Assembly: GCF_013410215.1 (NCBI RefSeq)
Contig: NZ_JACCFQ010000001.1
Coordinates: forward strand, 744,001 to 808,000
DNA length: 64,000 bases
Direction: 5' to 3'
Source of the DNA: Nesterenkonia sandarakina
GTDB taxonomy: Bacteria; Actinomycetota; Actinomycetes; Actinomycetales; Micrococcaceae
The notes beneath the pieces were generated by a model that ran no database searches, had not been told where the DNA came from, and saw nothing but the letters and a program-made list of their open reading frames with translations. The translations under genes and the position numbers were made by a program. Positions 52,805 through 62,553 of this stretch are shown in pieces (within the stretch, counting starts at the first letter, position 1; each line of letters starts with the position of its first letter).

Positions 52805-53547
52805 CCCGGCTGCCGCCCACCGATCCCCCTGCCGGGGCGGCGCGCCTGCGCCTGCGCGCGGCCACCGAGCTGGGGCTCAACCTGAGCGCCTGGGGCCGGG
52901 ACTATGCCTACGCGCTGCGCCGGCAGGCCTCCGGGCTGCTCCGCAGACCTGACCCGCGGGCCTACCGGCAGCCGGAGTCACCGCGGCCTCCGGTGTTGCT
53001 GCTTCCGGGGATCTATGAGGCCTGGGCGTTCATGCTTCCGGTGGCCAATGTGCTGCGGGAGCAGGGCTACGACGTGCACGCCGTGGTCGACCTGGGGTAC
53101 AACGGCGGCAATCTCGAAGACATGGCGGATCTGGTCGATGAGTACCTCCGCCGTGAGGGGCTGCACCGCTGCGTGCTGGTGGCGCACAGCAAGGGTGGGC
53201 TGATCGGCAAGCTGCTGCTCACCCGGCACGCCCAGTCTGATCTGCTGCTCGGTCTGGTCACGATGAACACCCCGTTCGAAGGGTCACCGCTGGCGCGCGC
53301 GCTGCCGCTTCCCGCACTCCGGCTCTTCCTGCCGCGCTCCCCCGAGCTCGCCGAGCTGGACGCCCACCGCGAGGTGGACCAGAGGATCGTCTCGATCTAT
53401 GGGCGCTTCGACCCGCACATCCCCGGTGGCAGCCGGCTGCCCGGAGCCCGCAACGTGGAGCTGGGCACCCGGGGACATTTCCTGCCCCTGGGCGACGCCC
53501 GGGTGCACCGGGCGGTGCTCGACGGGGTCCAGCAGCTCGGGGGCTGA
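52801..53547 (+). CDS. Alpha/beta hydrolase, lipase-like
   Basis: 248 residues from GTG 52801. PVLLLPGIYEAWAFMLPVAN is the oxyanion region, CVLVAHSKGGLIGKLLL the nucleophile elbow with Ser in HSKGG, and LGTRGHFLPLGD the base region. This looks like a lipase/triacylglycerol-hydrolase-like group that includes proteins resembling PHA synthases. Translationally coupled to the previous hydrolase. Confidence 0.85.
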   Translation: MTRLPPTDPPAGAARLRLRAATELGLNLSAWGRDYAYALRRQASGLLRRPDPRAYRQPESPRPPVLLLPGIYEAWAFMLPVANVLREQGYDVHAVVDLGYNGGNLEDMADLVDEYLRREGLHRCVLVAHSKGGLIGKLLLTRHAQSDLLLGLVTMNTPFEGSPLARALPLPALRLFLPRSPELAELDAHREVDQRIVSIYGRFDPHIPGGSRLPGARNVELGTRGHFLPLGDARVHRAVLDGVQQLGG

Positions 53548-53576
53548 GCAACGGCCCTGCTCCCCAGCTGTCGAGA

Positions 53577-55283
53577 TCAGGCGTCGAGCGACCTCGCTCC
53601 CTGGTGTCCGGCAAGGGCCTCCCGCCGTTGCTTCTGCTCCACCGGGTCCGGCACCGGAACCGAGGCCAGCAGTCGCTGCGTGTAGGTATGCTGCGGGTCA
53701 GTCAGCACCTGCTCGCCGGTCCCATGCTCGACAAGCTCTCCCCGGTAGAGCACCCCGATGTGGTCCGCGAGCATCCCGACCACCGCCAGGTCATGGCTGA
53801 TGAACAAGGTCGCGAAGCCCAGGCGCTGCTGCAGCTCGCTGAAGACCTCCAGGACCCGAGCCTGCACTGAGACGTCCAACGCCGAGGTGGGCTCATCGGC
53901 CACCAGCAGCTCGGGGTCCAGGGCGAGCGCCCGCGCCAGGCTGGCTCGCTGCCGCTGACCACCGGAGAGCTCGTGCGGATACCGCTGGGCGTAGTGGGTG
54001 GGCAGGTGGACGGCGTCGAGCAGCGCTTGCACCTTTTTCTTGGCACCCGCGGGGTCCTCGGAGACCCCGTGGATCAGCAGCGGCTCGGCGATCGCCTCTC
54101 CCACGGTGAGCAGCGGGTTGAAGCTGGTGGCCGGATCCTGGAACACGAATCCCATCCGGGAGCGCAGCGGTCGGAAGGCGCGCTCCTTGAAGCCCACCAT
54201 CTCATGGCCGAGCACGCTCAAGGACCCCCCGGTCGCACGGGTCAGCCCCACGATGGCCCGGCCGATCGTGGTCTTCCCGGACCCGGATTCACCCACCAGG
54301 CCAAGCACCTCACCAGGGGCGATGGTGAAGTTCACGTCTTTGACGGCGTGGAACCCGGCCCGGCCCAGTCGTCCCGGGTAGACGATCTGCAGGTCCCGCG
54401 CCTGGACCACCGGGGTGGCCGGCTCGGCCGCGGAGGCCGTAGGCCGGTAGACGGTGTGCGCGCCCAGGCGTGGCACCGCGCCCAGCAGATGCTGGGTGTA
54501 TTCGTGTTGGGGATGCGCGAACAGGTCGCCGACCGCCGCCTCTTCGACCACCTCGCCGCGATACATCACCGCGACCCGGTCCGCGAGGTCCGCCACCACA
54601 CCCATGTTGTGGGTGATCAGAACGATGGCGCGACCGAAGTCGTCGCGGACACGGCGCAGCAGGTCCAGGATCTCGGCCTGCACGGTGACGTCCAAAGCCG
54701 TGGTGGGCTCATCGGCGACGATGACCTTGGATCCCAGGGCCAGGGCCATGGCGATCACCACGCGTTGCTTCTGCCCGCCGGAGAATTGGTGCGGATAGTG
54801 GTCCACCCGCTTCTCCGGGTCGGGGATGCCGACCGTGCCGAGGATCTCCACGGCGCGCTCTCGTGCCTGTTTCTTCGAGTACTTGCCATGCGCGCGGAGC
54901 CCCTCGGCGATCTGCCATCCCACGGTGAACACCGGGTTGAGCGCGGTGGAGGCCTCCTGGAAGACCATGGCGACATCTCGACCGCGCACCTGGCGCAGCT
55001 CTGAAGGGTTGAGCTGGACGACGTCGTTGCCTGCCAGCACCACGGCACCGGAAACTGTCGCGTTCTCCGGCAGCAGACCCAGGATGGACTTGGCGGTGAC
55101 CGTCTTGCCCGACCCGGACTCCCCGACGATGGCGAGCACCTCACCGGGCTGGACGTGGAGGGTGACGCCTTCAACCGCGCGGACAGGTTCGGCGTCCGTG
55201 GCGAAGCTGATCCGCAGGTCGCGGATCTCCACCGCGGGATCGACCGCGGGCTCAGGCTCGGTATGGTTCTGCACGAGACTCAT
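53577..55283 (-). CDS. Dipeptide/oligopeptide ABC transporter fused ATPase (DppD-DppF)
   Basis: 568 residues with two full ABC ATPase domains. Domain 1 Walker A: AIVGESGSGKTVTAKSILGL, signature FSGGQKQRV, Walker B VIVADEPTTALDV. Domain 2: LVGESGSGKTTIGRAIVGLT, LSGGQRQRA and LLVADEPTSALDV. Both domains are canonical, so both sites should be active, unlike the ECF ATPase elsewhere in the window. C-terminal oligo_HPY segments follow each domain. ATG 55283 overlaps the permease stop (TGATG). Energises peptide uptake. Confidence 0.93.
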   Translation of the reverse strand: MSLVQNHTEPEPAVDPAVEIRDLRISFATDAEPVRAVEGVTLHVQPGEVLAIVGESGSGKTVTAKSILGLLPENATVSGAVVLAGNDVVQLNPSELRQVRGRDVAMVFQEASTALNPVFTVGWQIAEGLRAHGKYSKKQARERAVEILGTVGIPDPEKRVDHYPHQFSGGQKQRVVIAMALALGSKVIVADEPTTALDVTVQAEILDLLRRVRDDFGRAIVLITHNMGVVADLADRVAVMYRGEVVEEAAVGDLFAHPQHEYTQHLLGAVPRLGAHTVYRPTASAAEPATPVVQARDLQIVYPGRLGRAGFHAVKDVNFTIAPGEVLGLVGESGSGKTTIGRAIVGLTRATGGSLSVLGHEMVGFKERAFRPLRSRMGFVFQDPATSFNPLLTVGEAIAEPLLIHGVSEDPAGAKKKVQALLDAVHLPTHYAQRYPHELSGGQRQRASLARALALDPELLVADEPTSALDVSVQARVLEVFSELQQRLGFATLFISHDLAVVGMLADHIGVLYRGELVEHGTGEQVLTDPQHTYTQRLLASVPVPDPVEQKQRREALAGHQGARSLDA

Positions 55284-56356
55284 CACGCAGCTCCCTTCAT
55301 GGCGGTGGCGGTCTTCCGGGGCAGCTTCGTGGGGCGGCGGCGCATCCGCAGCCGGGGGTCCGAGAGGTCGTTCAGCGACTCGCCCACCAGGGTGATGCCC
55401 AGCACCAGCAGCACGATGGCGACACCGGGGAACACCCCGGTCCACCAGATTCCACCGGCGACGTCGGAGATGGCGCGGTTGAGGTCATAGCCCCACTCCG
55501 CGGCTGCGGTGGGGTTGATACCGAAACCGAGGAAGCCCAGCCCGGCCAGGGTCAGGATCGCCTCTGAGGCGTTGAGTGTGACGATCAGCGGCAGCGAGCG
55601 CGTTGCATTGCGCAGCACATGCCGGGAGAGGATCCGCGGAGTCGACGCCCCCAGCACGCGGGCCGATTCGACGAACGGCTCCGCCTTCAGGCGCACGGTC
55701 TCGGCGCGGACCACACGGAAATACTGCGGGACGAAGACCACGGTAATGGACAGTGCGGCCGCGAGGATCCCGCTGAGGAACCCGGACTCTCCACCGGAGA
55801 TCACGATGGAGACCACGATCGCCAGCAGCAACGACGGAAAGGCGTAGATGGCATCAGCGATGGTGACCAGGATCCGGTCGAGCCAACCTCCGAGGTAGCC
55901 GGAGATCAGACCCAGCGCGATGCCGAGGAAGATCGAGGCGAGGACGGCGAGCAGAACGGTGAGCACCGCGGTCTGCGCGCCCCAGATCACGCGGGAGAAG
56001 ACGTCATACCCGCCGACCGTCGTGCCCCACCAGAACTGTGCGGAGGGTGCGGCTTGGCGGGGGAAGTTGCCCTCGGCGTCGGAGAGCTGGTTGAAGCCGT
56101 AGGGGGCGATCAGCGGAGCGAGGACCGCCATGAGGATGAACATCACGCAGAGCACCAGCCCGGCGATCAGCATCCCGCGCTGGAGCCCGACGCTGCGGCG
56201 CAGCTGCCAGACCACCGGCAGTCGCTTCCAACGGGGTTCCCGCTGGGCGACCTCGCCATGGGCGACTGGATCGGCGGCCACGGGATCGGGAGCCACCGGA
56301 TCGGCAGCCGGGTTCGGCCCGGCGGCTGGCGTGGTGTCGTGGTTGGGGGCGTTCAT
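55283..56356 (-). CDS. Dipeptide/oligopeptide ABC transporter permease (DppC type)
   Basis: 357 residues. A long charged cytoplasmic N-terminus (Asp/Pro/Val-rich to about residue 50), then six hydrophobic segments of BPD_transp_1 with the EAA-like loop SARVLGASTPRILSRHVLRN. DppC-type N-terminal OppC_N helix near residue 60. Overlaps the ATPase gene by one base; DppB follows 2 bases upstream. Confidence 0.92.
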   Translation of the reverse strand: MNAPNHDTTPAAGPNPAADPVAPDPVAADPVAHGEVAQREPRWKRLPVVWQLRRSVGLQRGMLIAGLVLCVMFILMAVLAPLIAPYGFNQLSDAEGNFPRQAAPSAQFWWGTTVGGYDVFSRVIWGAQTAVLTVLLAVLASIFLGIALGLISGYLGGWLDRILVTIADAIYAFPSLLLAIVVSIVISGGESGFLSGILAAALSITVVFVPQYFRVVRAETVRLKAEPFVESARVLGASTPRILSRHVLRNATRSLPLIVTLNASEAILTLAGLGFLGFGINPTAAAEWGYDLNRAISDVAGGIWWTGVFPGVAIVLLVLGITLVGESLNDLSDPRLRMRRRPTKLPRKTATAMKGAA

Positions 56357-56358
56357 GC

Positions 56359-57435
56359 TCAGTACCTCACTCGGGGGTCGATCAAGGCGGCGATGACGTC
56401 GACGATGAAGTTGGTCAGGGCGACGATCACGGCGAGCAGCGCCACAATGCCCTGGACCGCGACGAAGTCCCGGGCGCCGAGGTACTGCGCCAGCTGGAAG
56501 CCCAGCCCACGCCAGCCGAAGGCGGTCTCGGTGAGGATCGCGCCTCCCAGCATCAACGCGATCTGCATGCCCATCACGGTGATGATCGGGATCAGCGCGG
56601 GCTTATAGGCGTGCTTGCGCAGCAGTCGACCTTCCCGCACGCCGCGTGAGCGCGCGGCGTCGACATAGTCCATGGAGAGGGTGCCGATCAGGTTGGTCCG
56701 CACGAGTCGCAGGAAGACCCCGGCTGTGAGCAGCCCCAGGGCCACGGCAGGAAGCACGGCGTGGGAGAGCACATCCGAGATCAGGTCCCAGCGTCCGGTG
56801 CGCAGGGCATCGATGATGTTGATCCCGGATGAGCCGGAGATCCGGTCCAGCACCAGCTGAGTCTCGGTGCTGGCGCGTCCGCCCAGCGGGAACCAGCCCA
56901 GCCAGACCGAGAACACCAGCTTCAGCAGCAGCGCGGCGAAGAACACCGGGGTGGCATAGCAGAGGATCGCGAAGATGCGCAGCGCGGCGTCGGGGATCTG
57001 GTCCCGGTGGTAGGCGGCGAAGCGGCCCAGCGGGATGCCCACCACCAGGGCGACCACCAAGGCGTAGAAGACCAGTTCCAGGGTTCCCGTGCCGTAGGTG
57101 ACCAGGATTTCACTGATCTCACGGTTGTCCGTCAGGGTGCGCCCGAAGTCACCGGTGAAGATCTGACCGATGTATTCGAAGTACTGCACCAGCACCGGCC
57201 GGTCGTAGCCGGCCTCAGCCAGCCGGGCGTCGAGCTGGGCGGGGGTCAGCCGCCCGCCCACGGAGGCGGAGATCGGGTCACCGACCACGCGCATGAGGAA
57301 GAAGACCAGCGTCACCAGGATGAACACGGTGGGGATGATCAACAGGAATCGCACCAGGATGTAGCGGCCCAGACCTCCGCCGCCGGAACTCTTCCCGGGA
57401 GCGGTGGTAGGGGTGGTTTGTGCAGCGACGGTCAC
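56359..57435 (-). CDS. Dipeptide/oligopeptide ABC transporter permease (DppB type)
   Basis: 358 residues with six hydrophobic helices. FILVTLVFFLMRVVGDPISA is the DppB/OppB N-terminal helix motif, and DAARSRGVREGRLLRKHAYK is the EAA loop. Starts at GTG 57435, 41 bases after the binding-protein gene stop. Confidence 0.92.
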   Translation of the reverse strand: MTVAAQTTPTTAPGKSSGGGGLGRYILVRFLLIIPTVFILVTLVFFLMRVVGDPISASVGGRLTPAQLDARLAEAGYDRPVLVQYFEYIGQIFTGDFGRTLTDNREISEILVTYGTGTLELVFYALVVALVVGIPLGRFAAYHRDQIPDAALRIFAILCYATPVFFAALLLKLVFSVWLGWFPLGGRASTETQLVLDRISGSSGINIIDALRTGRWDLISDVLSHAVLPAVALGLLTAGVFLRLVRTNLIGTLSMDYVDAARSRGVREGRLLRKHAYKPALIPIITVMGMQIALMLGGAILTETAFGWRGLGFQLAQYLGARDFVAVQGIVALLAVIVALTNFIVDVIAALIDPRVRY

Positions 57436-57476
57436 GCTGGTCCTCTTCTCTCAGGCTCTCTCGGTGGTCCGGGGAC

Positions 57477-59114
57477 TCAGCGAGACAGCGGGGCGTAGCG
57501 GAACTTGAACGAGGCATCCAGGGTGACGCCGGTGATGTCGTTGCCCGACACCGCGACCTGCGCGCCCTGAAGGTACGGCAGCGTGGAGAGATCCTCAGCC
57601 ACCAGCTCCTGGGCCTCTTCGATCAGCGCAGTGCGCTCGGCTTCAACGGCGGTGCTGGACTGCTCCAGAATGGTCTCCTGGACCTCGCTGTCGGAGTATC
57701 CGTTGACCAGGAAGTTGTCCTCCTGGAAGAACGGGCTGAGGTAGTTGTCAGCATCTGAATAGTCCGGGAACCAGCCGAGCTGGTAGGCCGGATAGACGCC
57801 CTCGACACGCTCGGCGTTATAGGTGTCCCAGAGCGTGGACTGCAGGTTCACCTCGAAGAGGCCGTCGGCCTCGAGCTGGCTCTCGATCATGGCGTACTCC
57901 TCGTCCGAGGAGCTGCCGTAGTGATCCGGGCTGTACTGCAGGTTCAGCTCGACCGGGGTCTCGATGCCGGCCTCTTCCAGGACCGCAGCGGCGGCCTCTG
58001 CGTCCGGGCCGCCCTCACCGTCGCCGTACATCTCCAGCAGCGGCTCGTTGGCGCCGGTCAGACCCTCCGGGACGTAGGAGTAGAGCGGGGTATAGGTGCC
58101 CTGGTAGATCTCCTCGCTGAGCGCCTCACGGTCCAAAAGGTCCGCAGCCGCCTGGCGCACGGCCAGGGCCTGGTCCTCGTCGGCGTCCTCGGTCTCAGCA
58201 CCGAAGGGCTGTGAGTTGAAATCGAAGACGATGTAGCGGATCTCTCCGCCCGGACCGTCGTGGACGGTGACGTTCTCGTCCTCGCGCAGGTCACCGAGGT
58301 CGGTGGGGCTCAGGTTGCGGTAGGCCAGGTCGACATCGCCTTGCTGCACGGCGAGCTTGAGCTGCGTCTCCTCGGTGAAGTACTGGGCGGTGACGACGTC
58401 GGTCTCCGGAGCTTCGAGCAGACCGTTGTAGTCCTCGAATGCCTGATAGCGGATGAGCTCGTTCTCGGTGTAGTCGGTGATGGCATACTGCCCGGCGAAG
58501 GCGTTGCCCTCGACGATGTCCTCGGAAGGGGTGAGCTCGGTGGCGGAAAAGACCTCCTCATCCACAATCGGTCCCACCGGAGAGGAGAGGATCTGCGGGA
58601 AGGTCTGGTCATCTTCGCTCGCGAGGTTGAAGACCACGGTGAGATCATCTGGCGCTTCAACGCTCTCCAGGTTGTACAGCAGCGAGGAGGGACCGTTGGG
58701 GTCGGCGATCTCCAGCTGACGGTCGAAGCTGAACTTCACATCCGAGGATGTCAGCTCGTTGCCGTTGGCGAAGGTCAGACCCTCTTTGAGCGTGACGGTG
58801 TACTGCGTGGGTTCGGTGAACTCGGCCGACTCGGCGATGTCCGGCTCGACGTCCGGGCTGCCGTAGGGGGTGTTCAGCAGGAAGGGGTACACCTGGTTCT
58901 GCACAGAGAACGAACCGTTGTCGTAGGAGCCGGCAGGATCCAGCGAGGTCACGACGTCGGTGGTGCCGACGGAGATGCTGCCGCCGCCTTCGCCCTCGGT
59001 GCCTCCTCCACCGTCGATGTTCTCGGTGTCTGCACATGATGCGAGCACCAGTGCGAGAGATGCGGTGAGGCCGACCGCGCTGAAGGCGCGGCGCCGCTGT
59101 CCAGAAGATGCCAT
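57477..59114 (-). CDS. ABC transporter peptide-binding lipoprotein (DppA/OppA, family 5)
   Basis: 545 residues. Lipoprotein signal with lipobox ASC (Cys27), a Gly/Asp-rich linker, then family 5 features: VTLKEGLTFANGNELTSSDV, EETQLKLAVQQGDVDLAYRN and the C-terminal lobe LEADGLFEVNLQSTLWDTYN. First gene of the dpp operon. Which peptides or other solutes are bound is not readable. Confidence 0.92.
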   Translation of the reverse strand: MASSGQRRRAFSAVGLTASLALVLASCADTENIDGGGGTEGEGGGSISVGTTDVVTSLDPAGSYDNGSFSVQNQVYPFLLNTPYGSPDVEPDIAESAEFTEPTQYTVTLKEGLTFANGNELTSSDVKFSFDRQLEIADPNGPSSLLYNLESVEAPDDLTVVFNLASEDDQTFPQILSSPVGPIVDEEVFSATELTPSEDIVEGNAFAGQYAITDYTENELIRYQAFEDYNGLLEAPETDVVTAQYFTEETQLKLAVQQGDVDLAYRNLSPTDLGDLREDENVTVHDGPGGEIRYIVFDFNSQPFGAETEDADEDQALAVRQAAADLLDREALSEEIYQGTYTPLYSYVPEGLTGANEPLLEMYGDGEGGPDAEAAAAVLEEAGIETPVELNLQYSPDHYGSSSDEEYAMIESQLEADGLFEVNLQSTLWDTYNAERVEGVYPAYQLGWFPDYSDADNYLSPFFQEDNFLVNGYSDSEVQETILEQSSTAVEAERTALIEEAQELVAEDLSTLPYLQGAQVAVSGNDITGVTLDASFKFRYAPLSR

Positions 59115-59360
59115 GTTTCACGTCCTTAACGGTGATGGACGGTCCACGGCAGAGCACTGCCGCGACCGGGGTCGCGGCGAATCGTCGTGCCCAGGGAATA
59201 GTGAAACACACAACTATCTCGATTCGCGTGAGGAGCCACACTTTCTTCGCCACGGTGCAGACTGTTTTTCGTCCTTGAAACCTGGTCCTCTGCCAGGGTG
59301 CGAGGAGTAGTCTGCGAGCGTCCAGCCAGCCTCGGACCGACCCCTCAGGAGATGAGCATC

Positions 59361-60425
59361 ATGCGCGCAGCACGCTTCTACGATCGCAAAGACATCCGCA
59401 TCGAAGACATCGACGAACCCCCGCTGAAACCGGGACACGTGGCCATCGACGTCGCCTGGTGCGGGATCTGCGGCACTGATCTGCACGAGTATCTGGAAGG
59501 CCCGATCTTCGTCCCGGCCCACGGCCACCCACACCCGCTCTCCGGCGAGTCCGCGCCGGTCACGATGGGCCACGAGTTCTCCGGCACGGTCACCGAGGTG
59601 GCGGCCGACGTCGACGATCTCGGCCCCGGCCAGAAGGTGGTGGTGGAGCCCTACATCCTCGGAGACGATGTCGAGGTCAAGCCCGGAGTGGACTACCAGC
59701 TCTCACCGAATATGAACTTCATCGGCCTCGGCGGGCGCGGCGGCGGACTCAGCGAGAAGATCGTCGTGGAACGCCGCTGGGTGCACCCGATCGCGGACCA
59801 CGTCGCCTTGGACCACGCCGCACTGATCGAACCGCTCGCCGTGGGCCACCACGCCTTCATCCGGTCCGGGGCCAAGGCCGGGGACGTCGCGATCGTCGGC
59901 GGCGCCGGACCCATCGGGCTGCTCACCTCCGCGGTGCTCAAAGCTCAGGGGCTCACCGTCTTCGTCTCGGAGCTCTCCGAGGCGCGCAAGGCCAAGGCCC
60001 GGGAGACCGGGGTGGCCGATGAGGTTTTTGATCCGCGCGAGGTCGACGTCGCCGCGGAGGTCCGGAGCCGCACCGGAGGCCGCGGGGCCGACGTCGGCTT
60101 CGAATGCTCCTCCGTGCCGGTGGTCCTGGACATGCTCCTGGACGCGGTGCGACCCGCCGGAACCATCGTGAACGTCTCGATCTGGGGCCACAAGCCGGAG
60201 GTCGACATGCCGAAGCTGGTGCTCAAGGAGATCGCCCTGCTGGGCACCATCGGTTATGCCAATGATCATCGGCGCGTGATCGAACTCGTCGAGCAGGGCA
60301 AGATCGACCTGGGCCCGTTCATCACCGGTCGGATCGGTCTCGACGGGCTGGTCTCCGAGGGGTTCGATCAGCTGATCAACAACAACGAACAGCACGTCAA
60401 GATCCTGGTGAACCCCCGAGCCTGA
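59361..60425 (+). CDS. Zinc-type medium-chain dehydrogenase, (R,R)-butanediol dehydrogenase-like
   Basis: 354 residues. Catalytic zinc ligands: Cys in WCGICGTDLHEYLEGP, His and Glu in MGHEFSGTV; NAD(P)-binding AIVGGAGPIGLLTSAVL. The butanediol-dehydrogenase landmark SPNMNFIGLGGRGGGLSEKI is present, but the four structural-zinc cysteines normally just before it are missing (DVEVKPGVDYQLSPNM). AGGAG lies 7 bases before ATG 59361; an ATG at 59352 has no room for it. Likely oxidises a vicinal diol or sorbitol-like substrate. Confidence 0.88.
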   Translation: MRAARFYDRKDIRIEDIDEPPLKPGHVAIDVAWCGICGTDLHEYLEGPIFVPAHGHPHPLSGESAPVTMGHEFSGTVTEVAADVDDLGPGQKVVVEPYILGDDVEVKPGVDYQLSPNMNFIGLGGRGGGLSEKIVVERRWVHPIADHVALDHAALIEPLAVGHHAFIRSGAKAGDVAIVGGAGPIGLLTSAVLKAQGLTVFVSELSEARKAKARETGVADEVFDPREVDVAAEVRSRTGGRGADVGFECSSVPVVLDMLLDAVRPAGTIVNVSIWGHKPEVDMPKLVLKEIALLGTIGYANDHRRVIELVEQGKIDLGPFITGRIGLDGLVSEGFDQLINNNEQHVKILVNPRA

Positions 60426-60509
60426 CCCTGCCAGCAGCTGCGGGGGCAGGCCTGCGCGCCGGGCCTGGCCCCGGGCCCCAGCGGTGCACCCCGTGGTAGG
60501 AAGAGAGCT

Positions 60510-61190
60510 ATGACTCCCGTGCCTGCCGTGCTGGTCTTCGACGTCAACGAGACGCTCTCCGACATGCGTCCCCTGGCGGGGGCGTTCGAAGACGCCGGGC
60601 TGCCACCCGGCGCGGCGTCGTTGTGGTTCTCAGAGGTGCTCCGCGACGGGTTCGCGCTGACCACCACCGGGGTGAATCCGGACTTCGTCACGATCGCGCG
60701 CGACGCGCTGCTCCGCCATCTGGCTGCGTCGCCTGCGCCGCGGGATGGCGAGGAGAGCGCGGATCGCATCCTTAAGGTCTTCAAGCATCTGGACCTTCAC
60801 CCCGACGTCGCGCCGGGCGTCACCGCCTTGAGCCAGACCGCCGAGCTGGTCACGCTCAGCAACGGCTCTGCGGCGATCGCGGAGGCCCTGCTGGAGTCCG
60901 GCGGTGTGCGCGGGCTCTTCGCGCAATGCCTCAGCGTCCAGGACGCACCCCGGTGGAAACCTGCGCGAGAGGCCTACGACTACGCCGTGCGGCAGATCGC
61001 TCGGGAGGCGCAGGAGCTGATGCTGGTCGCGGTGCACCCCTGGGACATCCACGGGGCCGCCGCCGCGGGTCTTCGCACCGCGTGGATCAACCGGACCGGG
61101 GCCGCGTACCCGAGTTACTTCCAGGCGCCGGAGATCGAAGCAGAACACCTGGTCGGTCTCGCGGACATACTCACAGCGACCGAGGACTGA
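60510..61190 (+). CDS. Haloacid dehalogenase type II-like HAD hydrolase
   Basis: 226 residues. Nucleophile motif VLVFDVNETLSD (Asp, then Thr of DxNxT), motif II VTLSNGS, Lys in RWKPAREAYDYAV, motif IV AVHPWDIHGAAAAGL. L-2-haloacid dehalogenase is the family; the substrate may be another 2-haloacid or phosphoester. Independent gene between the dehydrogenase and an MFS gene. Confidence 0.85.
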   Translation: MTPVPAVLVFDVNETLSDMRPLAGAFEDAGLPPGAASLWFSEVLRDGFALTTTGVNPDFVTIARDALLRHLAASPAPRDGEESADRILKVFKHLDLHPDVAPGVTALSQTAELVTLSNGSAAIAEALLESGGVRGLFAQCLSVQDAPRWKPAREAYDYAVRQIAREAQELMLVAVHPWDIHGAAAAGLRTAWINRTGAAYPSYFQAPEIEAEHLVGLADILTATED

Positions 61191-61350
61191 GCACGCGGCC
61201 ACCGCTCAGCGCAGCACCCGGACTTTCTCCTGCAGACCCCAAGGCGGCGATCGCAGCACGGGCTCGTCAGTGGTGCCAGTGTGGGCGGAACTCCACGGAC
61301 GCGCAGACCCGCGCTCAAGGAGACGCGCACCGAGAGTGTGGTTAAGTTCA

Positions 61351-62553
61351 ATGATGAGTCTGGGCCGTCGATTCCGCGTGCTGCTGGGCGCCAGTGGTCT
61401 CTCGAACCTCTCAGACGGCCTGGCCTTCGTCACGATGCCGCTCCTGGCCGCCTCGATGACGGACGATCCGCTGTGGATCGCTGGGCTGGCAACCATGTAC
61501 GCCCTCACGCGGCTCTTGGTCGTGCTGCCCATCGGTGTCTACGTGGATCAGCTGGATCGCCGGTCCCTCATGGTCAGCGCCAATCTCCTCCGAGGACTGG
61601 CACTGGTGCTCCTAGCTGCCAGCATCCAGTTCGGCGCTGCCTCTTTGCTGGCGCTCTACACAGTGATGGCGGTCGTGGCGACCCTGGAGAGCCTGGCGGA
61701 TGGCGCGGCCGTGGCCATGCTGCCCGGCGTGGTGCCCAAACCTGCACTCGACCGGGCGAACTCTCGCATCGCCAGTGTCCAGCTGATCAGCGACGAGTTC
61801 GTCGGCCCACCGCTGGGCGGCCTTCTCTTCACCGTGGCCGCTGTTCTGCCGGTCTACGTCATGGGCGGAGTCTGGGCCGCGGCCGGCGTACTTGCTCTCG
61901 CTCTGCCCAGGAGCGACGATCCGAAGGCGCGGGCTGAGTCGCGGCAGGCGTTCGGCACGCAGGTCGCGGAGGGCGCACGGTGGCTCACCGGACACCGGAC
62001 CATCGGCAAGCTGTCGTTGATCGGCGGGCTCGCCAGCGCGGGGTACATGCTGCCCTTCTCGGTCTTGGTGATCTTCGCTCAAGACCGACTTGATCTGGCG
62101 AGCTTCGGCTATGGGCTCATGCTCGCCGGATCGGCGCTCGGCGGGCTCCTTGCTGCCCTGCTCGTCCCTCGACTGCGGCGTCGGTGGAACTACAGGACTC
62201 TCATCACAGCCAGCCTCGCACTCGGATCATTGAGCCTCGCCTGCTTGGCCTGGACATCGGCACCGATGCTCGCCGCGATCCTGCTGGCTCTGTACATATT
62301 TCATGCGGTGCTGTGGAACATCTGCGCCACGTCGTTGCGCCAGTGGCTGGTGCCAGGCGAGCTCCTCGGGCGGGTCGGTGCCGCGACAAGCGTGGTGAGC
62401 CTGCTCGGACTGGCCATCGGCTCCGCCCTCGGTGGGTTGCTGGCTGGAGTCGATATCCGGCTGCCAACCGCCTCAGGAAGCCTCGTGTTCGCTGCCTGCG
62501 CCGCGCTCGCCTGGTTAGGCCTCCCGGGCCGAGACCCTGACTCGAGCAGCTAG
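61351..62553 (+). CDS. MFS transporter, DHA3/macrolide-efflux-like
   Basis: 400 residues with about twelve hydrophobic helices and MFS_3 layout: FRVLLGASGLSNLSDGLAFV opens the first helix, and VDQLDRRSLMVSANLLRGLA is motif A. Two ATGs (61351 and 61354) are possible. The stop shares a CTAG with the convergent methyltransferase gene. Drug efflux is possible. Confidence 0.85.
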   Translation: MMSLGRRFRVLLGASGLSNLSDGLAFVTMPLLAASMTDDPLWIAGLATMYALTRLLVVLPIGVYVDQLDRRSLMVSANLLRGLALVLLAASIQFGAASLLALYTVMAVVATLESLADGAAVAMLPGVVPKPALDRANSRIASVQLISDEFVGPPLGGLLFTVAAVLPVYVMGGVWAAAGVLALALPRSDDPKARAESRQAFGTQVAEGARWLTGHRTIGKLSLIGGLASAGYMLPFSVLVIFAQDRLDLASFGYGLMLAGSALGGLLAALLVPRLRRRWNYRTLITASLALGSLSLACLAWTSAPMLAAILLALYIFHAVLWNICATSLRQWLVPGELLGRVGAATSVVSLLGLAIGSALGGLLAGVDIRLPTASGSLVFAACAALAWLGLPGRDPDSSS

